The notes beneath the pieces are model-generated. The model saw only the letters and a program-made list of their open reading frames with translations, did not search any database and had not been told where the DNA came from. Shown one piece after another: positions 36,391 to 49,500 of a DNA stretch of 64,000 bases. The stretch lies in assembly GCF_012273895.1 (NCBI RefSeq), contig NC_052125.1:3100001-3164000 (forward strand), in the 5' to 3' direction. Both the position numbers and the translations under genes were made by a program. The stretch comes from Zerene cesonia (Eukaryota; Arthropoda; Insecta; Lepidoptera; Pieridae). Positions within the stretch are counted from its first letter, which is position 1; each line of letters begins with the position of its first letter.

Positions 36391-36588
36391 TCTACTAATA
36401 TTATAAACGAAAAGTTTGTAAGGATGCGTGTGTGTTTGTTACTCTTTCACGCAAAAACTACTGAACCGATTGCAATGAAATTTGATAAGTAGACAGCTGG
36501 ACAACTGGAATAACATATAGGCAACCTTTTATCCCGATTTTCCTACGGGATACGGGCTTACGCGGGTGAAACCGCGGGGAGCAGCTAG
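36391..36588 (+). mobile_element. Helitron-like family A copy
   Basis: Inserted in a family E remnant (flank AAAA|TC). Ends GGGGAGCAGCTAG|T. Confidence 0.7.
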
Positions 36589-36599
36589 TCGAGTCTAAA

Positions 36600-37650
36600 G
36601 GAATCGATTATATACAAATAAACATGCGAACATATGAAACTAATAAAAGAATAAGAAAGTGATGATTTGACTTACTTTTGAAATTAAATAAATACGGAGA
36701 AGGTTTCCAAATAGACGTATATATATTTTTCATGTATGACCACGCATAACTTCTTACATAGTAGCGAGATTAAAAAAAAACTCATACCATAAAGACAATT
36801 TTCAATTTTCTCCCCCGAATATAGTAGACTATAGAGAGTTAATATTTTGAGGTTGAAACGTAATCTCTAGATTTATTGGGCCAATTTTGAACATTCTTTT
36901 ATCAATAGATTGACACATTATTTGTGTGTATGTGTGTGTGCTATATTCATTTTTTATTTGGAATAAACAAAGGACACAAACAATAAAATTCATAAATGTA
37001 TAACCCACGATATTATCCACACATATATACGAAAAATATTGAAATGGTGTCGGTTTTAAGTTACATGACACGCTTGCATATTAAAACAATAATTAAGATA
37101 ACATAAGAAAAGAAAAGTTTGGAATTCTGTAGAACGGCATTTATAACAGTTTTTTTTTGTATGTTTCATATGACAATAAGAAAATATCTAAATCTTCAAA
37201 ATTGTTATTATACGATTCCATCAATTGATATAAAGCTGCACGACGACCTGCGTTCCTGCGACAAGAACTAGTCACATCTTAGTCATATTAGGTACGTAGA
37301 ACTCCGAAGCTACAAGGAAATTAATAGTATAGACTCAACATAGATAAATATACGTATTTAGAATGGTCTGCCTCGCTCTTTGAATGTGAAAATTGTTGTA
37401 AATTGTACATCTATTTGGTTTCTAAATGACCGGTTATAGTAAGTCAGTATTTTTAGTTTTTTTTAAACTGTGAGCACAGGTCTTGTTGATTCTCTGTATA
37501 AATATAATGAAACAGTCATCATATCATTGCTATACATTAGGGACCATAGATAATTTTAGGTTTTTCTGACCCCTTTATTGTCACATGTTGACATTTTAAG
37601 GATTTCGCTCCTTATGTGATGTAACTCTTTTCAAATTTTATACAGTTATT
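36600..37650. other. Non-coding AT-rich sequence
   Basis: No gene or named repeat, apart from a weak LINE-like AATCTCTAGATTTATTGGG patch near 36865. Confidence 0.35.
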
Positions 37651-37656
37651 TATAAG

Positions 37657-38066
37657 TAGCTGCGCCCCGCGGTTTCACCCGCGTAAGTTCGTATCCCGTA
37701 GGAATATCGGGATACAAAGTTCATCATCAGCCCGTATATGTTCCCACTGCTGGGACACAGGCCTCCTATGAGGGTTCAGGCCATAATCCACCACGCTGAC
37801 CAAGTGCGGGTTGGCAGATGTCATATGTCGTCGAACTTTTAATTCTTGGACATGCCGGTTTCCTCACGATGTTTTCCTTCACCGTTTAAGCAGTGGTGAT
37901 GTTATCCACATGCGCAGATAAATTGAAAAATCAATATATTTCCTGCACGCTCGCCCGGTCTCGAACCCCCGACTTATCGAGTCCGAGGTTCTCACCACTA
38001 AGCCACCACTGCTTACAAACTTTCGCATTTATAATATTAAATAATATTAATATTAGTAGGATAGGA
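37657..38066 (-). mobile_element. Helitron-like family A copy disrupted by SINE-2
   Basis: Left part TAGCTGCGCCCCGCGG to GGATACAAAGT, right part TACAAACTTTCGCATTTATAA. About 95 bp of the family A middle is missing where SINE-2 sits. Confidence 0.7.
37721..38013 (-). mobile_element. SINE-2, best copy
   Basis: Minus strand: AAGCAGTGGTGGCTTAGTGG as A-box region, GGGGGTTCGAGACCGGG as B-box region, body with AATTGAAAAATC reversed, end GGGAACATATACGGGCTG, then ATGATGA. A tRNA-derived SINE of the same family as 13726 and 15272. Confidence 0.8.
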
Positions 38067-38214
38067 TTTATAATTAAGGTGCGTCAATCATGAATATGTC
38101 ACAGCTCGCTTATTTCATTATGACATTGTATTCGTTTATTGTTATTGTTTATAAAATACAGTCTGTTATGTAATTGGCTTCTGCAAATGGTATGTTTATC
38201 CTACACTAGACGCT

Positions 38215-38400
38215 CGTCCCGGCTCCGCTCGTATATCTAGATTCCTGTTATATAGCAAGGGAGTATTTAATCAGGATTAAAAGTATCCTATCACCCAAGT
38301 CAGCTCATACCCCTTCTGTATACCAAATACCATCAAAATCCTTTCAGTAGTTTCAGCGTGATTGACGGACAAACATCAAATCAAATCGACTAAAAGTGAT
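38215..38400 (-). repeat. Degenerate repeat related to 51227-51486
   Basis: CTCGTCCCGGCTCCGCTCG, CACCCAAGTCAGCTCATACCC and ACCATCAAAATCC correspond, in reverse, to the element ending at 51486. Confidence 0.45.
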
Positions 38401-38539
38401 AAGTTTGATTTTAAATAGGTATTATCCTACATCACGTTCAATATTCGAAACGAAACGAATTCGGATGCTCAATAAATTAATTTTATCTCCTTTCAGTTAC
38501 ATCCTTTTATCCTTATTAAAGGTAATTTATATCTATTAA

Positions 38540-38701
38540 TAGCGGTCCGCCCCGGCTTCGCCCGTGGTATATATATAGTCTATAGCCTTCCTCAATAAAT
38601 AGGCTATCTAGCATTGAAAGAATTTTTCAAATTGGACCAGTAGTTCCTGAGGTTGGTGCGTTCATACAAACAAACTTTTCAGCTTTCTAATGTTAGTATA
38701 A
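38540..38701 (-). mobile_element. Helitron-like family B copy
   Basis: AGCGGTCCGCCCCGGCTTCG to AGCTTTCTAATGTTAGTATA. Confidence 0.65.
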
Positions 38702-38857
38702 ATTTTAAAGAAGTTAAGGTTGTAAATTTGTGAGTTGTCAACGTATGTTATGTTATCTGTGGATCTAACGAAATTAAAAAAACATCTGTTCCCAATAGAA
38801 AACCACGTTTCATGTCAGTGTCATGGGCTATATTTTCTTTTGCTTTTATCCCGGGAA

Positions 38858-39055
38858 AACCAGGTTTTTTTATACCGGCTCTTCTCTGTACAAACTACTT
38901 TTACGATAACTGTAATATAAAAACTATGACGATTCAAAAGTGCTTCTAAGAAGTCTCAAATAAGAGAAGACTTCTTAAGTCTTCTCTTTGATAATGGCTT
39001 TACCCAACAGAGGGACTGCGCCAATGTCCAGAAGTCTAATTGAATAAATCTTCGA
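38858..39055 (+). repeat. LINE tail (type P) remnant with 12-bp hairpin
   Basis: ACCGGCTCTTCTCTGTA and AATTGAATAAATC are tail-like. A hairpin of AAGAGAAGACTT (38962-38973) and AAGTCTTCTCTT (38977-38988) lies within. Confidence 0.45.
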
Positions 39056-39059
39056 ATTT

Positions 39060-42000
39060 TAATGCACAGATCGGACACGAAGTATATTTAAAATATCGAC
39101 TATTGTATGTTTAAAAATATTTGTCTCAACATTGTTTGAGATGCACTCTTATACCTACCTCAATGGATGACATCATATATACCGTCAACATTATTCTCTG
39201 AAGTCTTAATGAATATACCAGTTATTATCTAGCTTTTGTATTTATTTTACACTAGCTTTTCACGTGACTACGTATAGATTTATCTGTATGTAAATGTCGG
39301 AATTTACTGAATACAAAAAAAAAAAAATTTCTTTATTTATTTCCGTTAAGCTCAGATACAATTGACAGTTTATAAAAATTTAAGCGGATATTGTAAGGAA
39401 AAATTTAGCTGCTTTTGCATTAAAAAATTCGTTACAAGTAAACACATTTGCGGGATTCTCCTAGTCTAAAAGTGAACATTATGGTTGAATAAAAGAAAGC
39501 TAAAATGTTATTACTCGATTTCTAACAGAATTATTGCGAAAGCCATGGTTTATAATATTTATCTTATTTTTGCGGTTAATTTCTATTACGTCTAGTGAAC
39601 AGGTGAAAGTTTCATTATTTTGATATAATCTTTAATATTTGGCGCGAATTTATAAGAGTTATAAATTTTTTTGTTTGTTATATTTTAAGAATTGTGGCAG
39701 TGTAGAGGCAAAAGGTTCAAGTCATACAGCCTAGACATATTTATGACGTGTATATTTGATTTTGACGTTTCCTTTTTTTTCTTTGAAATTCCAATTGGCG
39801 CTTAATTTTTTTTAATAATGTAAGTTTACGTACAGTTATCTGAAATTATTATTCTTAAATTGTTTTAACTATTAGCTTGTGACGTTATTTGATAACCTGT
39901 TTTTTGCAATCAGGTGTAAAAGAAAGATTATCTTTGTAGAATTTTGTTAAGGAATATCTGTTTCTGTAATTGAAACTGCTGTCAAAAGTGCGATGAACCT
40001 TGACAAATGTCAAGGTATACACTGGGATTGGTTGAAAAGTAAGCTGATTAGTTGAAAGTCTAGTTTTTGTATCTTTCAAACTACTTTGCCTTGAGTTTTT
40101 TTTTAATCATCGCTATTACATTTTGTTTCATTTGTTTTTATATCTGTAATCATAATCTACTTGGCCTTTTTCTATACAACACGAATGATAAAAATATGCA
40201 ATAAGTTTTGAATGATCTAGTCCGTCTCTGTCCGTTCGTCTGTCACTAAGTAGTATCTCAGGAGCTGCGATAGTTAGACATGTGACATTTTCAGAGATTC
40301 TGTATTTCTGTTGCCACTCTAACAATAAATAAAAAATAACGTTTACCAACGAGGCTTGATGCCTTTCATATAAAAAACAACAATATTATAAATCGGTTCA
40401 CCTAGTATAAGTTAAGAGGTGTCAAACACAAAACATTACAATCGAAACGATAACCCCTCCTTTTTGAAGTCAGTTGAAAAACGTGACAGCTATCACCGCA
40501 AATTGCAAACGCAACAAAAGTCGTAGCATTTGTTTCAAATTGCTGAATTCGCCTAACTGTTCTTTATTTAAAACAATGCGCCACAGATAACACAACACCA
40601 GAGACAATAGAGCGATATTAAGCAAGCTACACACGGTGCGTTATGCCTTTGTTAGTTGTCTTTGTCAAGCCTGCGCTTGTGAATAAACGCGGAAGCCATA
40701 CGGAATAGCGTAGTTACTTGTTGACCTATTGAAGTAAACGGTTTTATCGGCTTTGACGCAGTTTAAAATGCTAGTTGTATTGCTTTGTATTCGTACAGTT
40801 TGCTCTGTGGAGTGGAAATAGAACTGATTTTACTTTTCATTGTTTGTGTTATGTTGTTTTAAAAATATTAGATAATATAAATAAGCTCGCTGAGAAAAAT
40901 TAATTAATAACGATATCCATAAATATTTAGTTTATTAGTAGTTACGCAATAACTATTAGATAATTTTCAGTCAGTTTCATGTTTGTGAAGATTTATCTGT
41001 TATCTATTGGTTTTTTTATTTGTTCATCTGTTAGTTAGTTTTATCATTTCGGCCAAACCGTTCGACCTATTGTAATTATCCATACAAATTATATAAAGCT
41101 AAAGAATTTGTTTGTTTAAACGCGCTAATCTCAGGATATGTACGTGATCCCTTAGATTAAAATTAGATCTCATTTATTAAATGTTTGAATAACACGGGCA
41201 AAACCGGGGGATCGCTTGTAATAAATAATACGATATACCTACATTTATATGTTACGTGCTGTACGTTTGTTTGTCACTCGAAAGTAACAAAACATTTACA
41301 ACTAAGAACAACTGGAACCATACAAACTATTTTCAATATTATAAAAACTCAAACAATCAGAAACTTTTTGAAATATCTGATTTGCAGCACGATTAATGCA
41401 ACAAAGATGACAATGAAAAAGTAAGTTAATATTATTATATTATGTCTACGGAAACACTTATCTATGCCACAGATAATATACGCTATAGTCTATACTCTAC
41501 AGTCTATGCCTACATAAGCAATAACCAGCCTACGCGGAAACTCGATTTCAATATAACATCAGTATTTGAATGCTGCATTTAAATTACACTGACCTACCTT
41601 TTGTTTGGCAATTCATTGACGTGTTGAAATTTTTTTTTAATTGCACATTGCAATGGCTATGTTGTTCGATTAGATAATGTGTTTGAATTATACATTGATT
41701 TCGACAATTTCGTTTCGGGCACGTATTCAGAGACGAAGTGTTAGATTTTAACGAATATAATCTATTTTAACCGAGTTCAAAACAGGGGGAGGCTCTCAAT
41801 TCGACTGTAATTTTTTATAGTAGAATGTTGGCTTTATAAATAGATTCATTTATTTATGTTACGTTGTTGATGTTAGGTTACTTGTATTTTACGATTTAAG
41901 AGAGTGTGGCTTCGAATCCCTAAATGGCAAATATTTTATCATGTAAATTTATTTCTCATTTAAAACTATTTTATAAAAGCTACTTATTACTAAGATTGTA

Positions 42001-42250
42001 TAGACATATTTATATCATTATAGCCGATACTACAGCCGACGGTCGGCTTTATTCGCGTAGTCGAAGGAAATTCCTCCGGGAATGAAATACTAGACAGGGA
42101 CCGGGATAAAAAAGTCTATGACACTCTCTAGACACAAAAACATTATGAAATTATTAGATATTTTTGACAACCTTTTAATAGCCTATTGCCGTTGTTTATT
42201 TTTATTAATTATTCCAATCTATTACAAATTCAATTTAATAATTTCATCTG
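39060..42250. other. Long non-coding AT-rich stretch
   Basis: Only decayed pieces: a family B-like segment at 41085-41220 (AAAGAATTTGTTTGTTTAAAC), a phrase ACCGAGTTCAAAACAGGGGG at 41770, and type J at 42050-42135. No coding exon recognised. Confidence 0.35.
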
Positions 42251-42265
42251 TCACATTAATATATA

Positions 42266-42530
42266 AGTAAAGTCCCGTGTGGGTATGGGGCAGATGATAT
42301 ACATCTGTTTCACTGATCGACTTTTCATAAACAAGCCTTCTGTTTTCTGCCAGACCGAGACTTTTTTTATTTATTTATTTATTTATTAACTCTTTATTGT
42401 TCTTGAAACATCATAAAAACCTTAATATAGATACATTACAAACAATTTTGTGCGTCCTCACCGGGAATCGAATCCAGGACCCCTCGGTTCTACGTTCACG
42501 CGTTAACCACTGTACCAAGGAGGCGGTCAA
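42266..42530 (-). mobile_element. SINE-1 copy interrupted by a LINE tail
   Basis: Flanked by the 10-bp duplication TTAATATATA at 42256-42265 and 42531-42540. The T-rich spacer is interrupted at about 42367-42450 by TTTATTTATTTA and AACTCTTTATTG, a reversed LINE 3' end. Confidence 0.8.
42367..42450 (-). mobile_element. Truncated LINE 3' tail nested in SINE-1
   Basis: About 84 bp: minus strand GTTTGTAATGTATC, CAATAAAGAGTT and (AATA)n. It splits the SINE-1 between GACCGAGACTTTTTTT and GTGCGTCC. Confidence 0.6.
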
Positions 42531-43297
42531 TTAATATATAGCTAATTATTAATTGCTCTGCAGAACGCTTGCACATCCAAGGCTTCTGTTATTAAATTTA
42601 ACAGAAGGTACAGAACATTGCAATTTGCCAAGGTCAAAAATTTGCTAATTAATAAAATTACATCAATTTCATAAGAAACCACAATTTTTATGTTTCGTCA
42701 TCATCTTCCATAGGTATGTAATTATATTTAAAATGTTGATATAATATTGAATCTTAAATGTAGACTGATAACGTTCAATATGTTATGCATCTATTTTAAA
42801 GTACTTAAATATAAAATGAATTGTAGACACAAAGACAGAACAATATCAAAAGTTGGTATGATTGGTATGGTAGGAATTATTCCTACCAATTTTTAGTATT
42901 GTTCATTTTATAGACAATAAATTTATTTATTTCATTACTTCTTTCTTTCTAACAAATATCATTATTATTAACCTTTATTAATTATATCCAGTGCAGGGAA
43001 AAAACACTTATAAATCTTTAATCTCACATAACGTTGCATTTTAGTAGGAAATAAAGAAGCTAACCTCACAACTTTTACCTTTACCTAATACCCAATCATA
43101 AGAGAAACTAAAAAACTATCAGAATGTAGATAAAAAAAACAATTTTTCAATGTCGTCTATAAACGCTATGGTATTCAGCATTTGAGTCAAACAATTACAA
43201 ATATAATTGTTTAATTTGTTATCAATCCTAAAGCATGTCCCAAATACATTGACACAATAAATAATTGCATAATTAGGTATATATATATATTTATATA

Positions 43298-43517
43298 TTA
43301 CATATTATTATCTAAATAGAACAAAGAAACAGATGCATGACCCTGGGTTATCATTGCCGCAATATAACCGTCTGTTAGATTTATTTCGTCATTAACGCCT
43401 AGATCGACTGTTGATAGCAGACAATGAATTAATTGCGCGGCTTCTGAAAAGTATATCCTTCCTGCTGTTGTATCGCTATGTTGTCTATGGCTGATGCTTG
43501 TGTCAAATGTCAAAACG
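43298..43517 (-). other. Candidate terminal exon
   Basis: 73 codons including stop with non-AT-driven composition. The acceptor is only fair, because the pyrimidine run is about 17 bases upstream. Confidence 0.3.
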
Positions 43518-46500
43518 CTTATAATGTTGGCAGAAAAAAAAATTGACGTCGAAAAATAGAATTTTAGAATATTAGTTGATTTGTATTTATTGCTATTAAA
43601 TAAATTTAACATAGCTTGTTTTTATAATTGAATAAGTGGTATAACCTAAAAGTTATTCTTTTAGGAACGTAAAATATGAAAGACATTTCCACGGCTCCGA
43701 CATTCTTATTATTTACTTTCTAAAACCTGATAAACTGTTCAAAAAGAAATAATCCTACTTATATTATAAATGCGAAAGTTTGTAAGGATGAGGTGTGTGT
43801 TTGTTGCTCTTTCACGCCAAGACTACTTAACCGATTGCAATGAAATTTGGTACGTAGACAGCTGGATAACCGGAATAACACAAAGGCAACTTTTTATCTC
43901 GATATTCTTATGGGATACAGACTGACGCGGGTGAAACCGCGGGGCGCAGCTAGTAGCTCAATAAAGCTTCAATGTCGTCTAAATCAACAGTTTAAGTCAT
44001 TTAATAGTTCCTTAATTAGGACAGGAAATTAATGAGGAAGCTGTCTTCTACACTAATAATTAATATAATTTGAAATAAAATAATAGTTTAAAAAAACTAT
44101 AAAACACGCTTTAACAAAAATCATATTTTGCAAATTGAAAAATGGAATAATTTTATCAAATTAGTGTATTGTCATCGGTCCTCAATAAATCTACAAAGTT
44201 TGAACGAAATCTGGCCGTTTAAAGTGGGTCAAAATCGCGCCCAAAGAAGTCGGTTACAAACAAACATACAAACAAACATACAAACAAACATACAAACAAA
44301 CATACAGGTGAAGCTAATAAAAAGCGTGTAAAAAGGAAACTTCTGTATCTTTGTATGTTTGTAACGTTCTCACGCAAAAACTACTGAACCAATATAAAAA
44401 AACTTTCACCTTTAGGTTATACGGGAAATCTATTCGAAATTAATGTTGTTTAAAACTTTCAAGTAGATGATATGATAGATATTTACCGAAAAATATAGAT
44501 AAAACAAAATAAAAAGTGGAACATTTTAGAACCTCCTCGGTGAGCAAAAATTACGGTTTTTGGGATAAATTCTGTTAAATATACCTATAAACTGCAGAAA
44601 AATAAATTAAGATATGATGAGGTTATATTACACATATATACAAAAAAGAATTATCAAAAGATTTTACATTTTTATTATTATTATATTTTATTTTATATAT
44701 ATTTTTTTTATATACTGTAAATGTTATTCTGCCTCCCTTTGTACACCTAATATTTATCCTTTACCTAAGGGGTTGCCTGGAAGAAATCACTCTAAAGTGA
44801 TAAGGCCGCCCAGTTATACATTATCTTTAACTTTTGTTTATATTTTCTTTTTCTTTTTTCTTCTTTCTATAATTAATGTGTAATAAAAGTGTTAAAATAA
44901 ATAAATAAATATTTTTTTTTATAAAAATCAACTGTCATGATGTATGTCCCAGTGAACACTTCACAAACTCAACCGATTTTGACGAAATTTGGCATTTTAT
45001 GTGTAATTTGGTCCAAAGATATAGGATAGTTTTTATTTCGATAAACTATCCCAATCATTTATAATCTTAATATTTTTAATTATTACTCAGCCGCAGCAGC
45101 CCGTGGCCGGGTATGCTAGTACTAGATATAAATTGTAACAATGTATAACAATATATAATATATAACAATCAATTAGAGAAAACAATTACGCTATCTTTAT
45201 AAGCAAAGTAATATTTAATGTTCCTATTTATTTTATGTACGTGATTATTTCATTGTCTTGCATTTTTTTTATCTTTAATAGTAAACAGAGTTGTTTCATT
45301 TGTGTTAAATTATTTACACGATCCTAAGCACACATATACACGCGTACACGCATACCTACGCAGTTTTCCTGTAGCGATGTAAATAAGGATGATTTTATCG
45401 ACTATACGTGTATGTGTGTTTATTTGTTCAAATCTCGCTCAATTAACACAATAATATAATAGATGAGGAAACAATATTTATATTTATTAGCTTTCAATTC
45501 TTTAATCCTATCCTACTAATCCTGCTATCCTATTATTATTATAAATGCGAAAGTTTGTAAGGATGTGTGTGTTTGTTGCTCTTTCACGCAAAAACTATTA
45601 AACCGATTGTAATGAGATTTGGTACGCAGACAGCTGGACAATTGGAATAACACATATGCAACTTTTTATCCCGATATTGCTACGGGATACGGACTTACGC
45701 GGGTGTTAGGATAGGAAATGATTAACGAATCTGTTATAAGTATATTATAAAGAAGAAACTTTTGTGTTTTTGTATGTTTGTAACGTTTTCACGCAAAAAC
45801 CGCTGGACGGATTAAAAAAATTCCATTTATTTTTTATTTATTCCATAAGCAAGCTACATCTTCACTATGTGTGGCTATATTTGTACCACGAGCGAAGCCG
45901 GGGCGAACAACTAACATGTTTATAAAAAGTTGTCACGTGATATTAAATTCAATATGGCGTCATTTAGATTGCATTATAATACAGGTTGCGGTGCTTATTT
46001 TTTACACATATCTACCAGTATACGTGTTACGGCACGTGACTTTGTTTAGGTATATGTAAGGTATAAACAGATAATAATTTATGTTTGGCAAAAAAACACA
46101 CTGATATGAAATTTTGACTTACTTTATATGCATTAAAATATAGAAGATACATTTAATCGTGACTCCATTTTGTAATATAATACCAAATTACAATTCCCAG
46201 TTAAACACACAAAGAATAACGTCATTAAAACTCACGCTATTCAGTAAGAATCCGATTCCTTTTCCTCACCCATTCCAGATCATTCCTTCTTTCCAGTCTT
46301 ATCCTTTCCTTAACCCTTACAAAAGCGGACAAGCACTCGAAGAGGCGCTACCTCTGCTCTGTTCACGGGCGGTGGTAATCGCTTACCATCAGGCGAACCA
46401 CCAGCTCAGTTCTCCTCGACATAAAATAATATAATAGTTTAAAAAAACTAAAAAACACGCTTTGACAAAAATCATATTTTGCAAATTGAAAACTGGATTA

Positions 46501-49500
46501 ATTTTATCAAATTAGTGTATTGTCATCGGTCCTCAATAAATCTACAAAGTTTGAACGAAATCTGGCCGTTTAAAGTGGGTCAAAATCGCGCCCAAAGAAG
46601 TCGGTTACAAACAAACAAACAAACAAACATACAGGTGAAGCTAATAAAAAGCGTGTAAAAAGAAAATAACGATGTGACATAAAAAAAAAACAATCGCATT
46701 GAACCTCCTTTGTTTAGGGACCTGTTTTCAGTATTATATTATCTGTGGTTTACACCTAGCTCCTAAAACTCGATTATATCGCTATCCACAGTACCAAAGA
46801 CTATAAATTGCAGCAAGATTCAAATCATTAACATTATGATTAACCAAACAAATCAGTTATATAATTACGCGATAAAAATCATAATATATCGCCATTATTA
46901 TAAACGTGGATTTAATTTATTACAATTATGAATGCAGCCTTCGGATTCTATTTAATTGAATGAATATGTAAGAACACGATTTGATGCATCCTTTTGCTAA
47001 AGGAGATTATTTTTTAAGATATAATGTAATTACTGACTATAATGCATGTAATCTATACTCAATCAATCTGAAGAATTTGTTTGTTTGAATGTGTTTATCT
47101 CAGGAAATACTGAACGTATTTTACAAATCTTTCACCGTTGGATATGCAGTACGAGACTCCTAAGCATTACGACTAAAAAGCTAAAAAGTAACGTTAAAAA
47201 GTAGCCTATCCGCTAAACCAGATTATAATCTACCTCTGTACCAAATCTCATACAGATACGATAAGCTGTTTTCGCGTGAAAGAGTAACAAACATCCATAC
47301 GTTTTTACACCGCCACGTTTATATTAAGTAGGATAAATATAAACCATAATATATTGCGGGTAATTTATAAAACTGCAAATTAAAGTTATTTTATATTCAA
47401 CTAAATTATGACGCGTTAAATTCGATTAGTTTATAATAATAATACACTTTATTTAGCACCAATTTAAAATAAAAATAATGTATAAAAAGGAAAAACAAAT
47501 ATAATGTTTAAATATGTAAAAACAAATAACAGTTTAATAGATGTTACACATAAACCATCCTCTTGCATCACTCTATCCATAAAAAAACATCAATATTCGT
47601 ATATCCGTATATCAAAATGCTTAATTGCGTAGTTTTAAAGATTTAATCATACATAGGGACATAGACAGAGAAAGCGACTGTTCTATACACTACTAGCTGC
47701 ACCCGGCAAACGCTGTTCTGCCTTACTCTTATCATTTAGGGTTATGAAAAATAGATGTTGGCCGATTCTCATAGATACCGGATAAGCACAAAAAGTTTCA
47801 TCAAAATCGGTCAAGCCGTTTCGGAGGTGTATGGCAACGAAAACTGTGACACGAGAATTTTATATATTAGATGAAGCGATAAGTTTCCATTTAATAGTAC
47901 GATCCTGTTAAATAGAGTAATATTATTGTCTCCAGACGAACATTATTATAACAGCTGTTATATTGTACAATTAAAACTACGTAATATCCAAATAAGACGA
48001 TAGAAAGTTATTTACACAAATGATAGCGGACACACGCGAACAGAAGTGTAAAAGTAATAATTAATTCGATAAATTACAATTTCTTTACATGTGCTTTATT
48101 TTCTTCCTATACGTTGGTTTATAAACTACCTACTACAGGATTACGGCAAACTGGTTATGGTATTAGGTAAGTATATAATAAAAATGATTGGCTAAATTAT
48201 ATGTTGGTAAGCATAAAACTCGAAAACGGCTCGAGCAATTTCGCTAATTTTTATCATTTTTTCTAGTCTCAAGGAAGTTTGATATTGAGAGAATAAATGT
48301 TCCACGAGTGAAACCGGGGCGGACAGTCGTCTCAATTCGTTTAATTACTTGAATTCATCTTTTTTGCATGAAACCATTCATAAGCATGGACATTTATTTT
48401 TATAATAAACTCTATTCTTAAGCGTGTTTACTATTTTTCTACTATTTAACTAGTTTATAAAACTGTAGCATAAATGTTTAACAACAACACTTCTAATTTT
48501 ATTATCTGTAGAAGAGGTCAACCATTATATTATATTTTAAATTAATGCCTATCAAAACAGTCTTCACACACACATACACACTTGTTTAATTTAATCATAA
48601 TTACACTTACACGAACGTACCAGCATTTTCCCAAACTTTCACGTTAATTAAATATTATATTAGCAGGAACTAGGAAATATAATAAAACAATAAACACCTA
48701 TTATCATAGTATTTATACGCGATGTAAGATCATTATTAAAATTAAAATTATAATATTTTTTAAATTATAATATTTTTGTACAATAAAATGTTATAAAAAT
48801 ATAAAGCAATCGACTTTTGCTGCTAACGGTACCTAAAAATAATTAAAAGCTCAATCTGAAATAGTTATCTTTGTTAATAATTGTAAATACTCTATACGCT
48901 GTAATTACGCATTACGTAGGTAACGTCATTATTTATTCTGTGGTAACAGTGAATATTCTTTGGAACTGTATTGGATTACTTAAGTTAGTATGTAACAATT
49001 ATTTGATTTCTCTACTGTTATAAAACCTTTACAGGAATGTTACTCAAAAAAAAAAACACGATAAAACTGCCCTTAAATGATTTTTTATCTTATTATTAAA
49101 CTATAATATCATAATTTGATAGAAATGACAAAAAAAAAAACAAGTTAAATAAGTTGATGAAACTTTTAATTGGCCTTACATAAATAGAAAATAACAGTTC
49201 ATTGTTCGCGGAACTCTATGGTTAATGTTTGTGCACAGATAATAAAAAATAGTGTCGGATTTTCCCCAGTGCCATAAAACCTTATTCACGAGTTATTTAC
49301 AATTTACATAACGACCTCATTTGGTATTCAGAGATTCAAAACAAAAACATGACCTTTAAAACTAATGAATCGACATTTTTGCTGTATTTGTGTCAAATAC
49401 ATAAAAGCGAAACACTGGAAATATTTTATACCAACGCTAATGTAAAATACTTTTAGCTATCATATGCACTTATACTATTATTTACTGTACCTACCACCTA

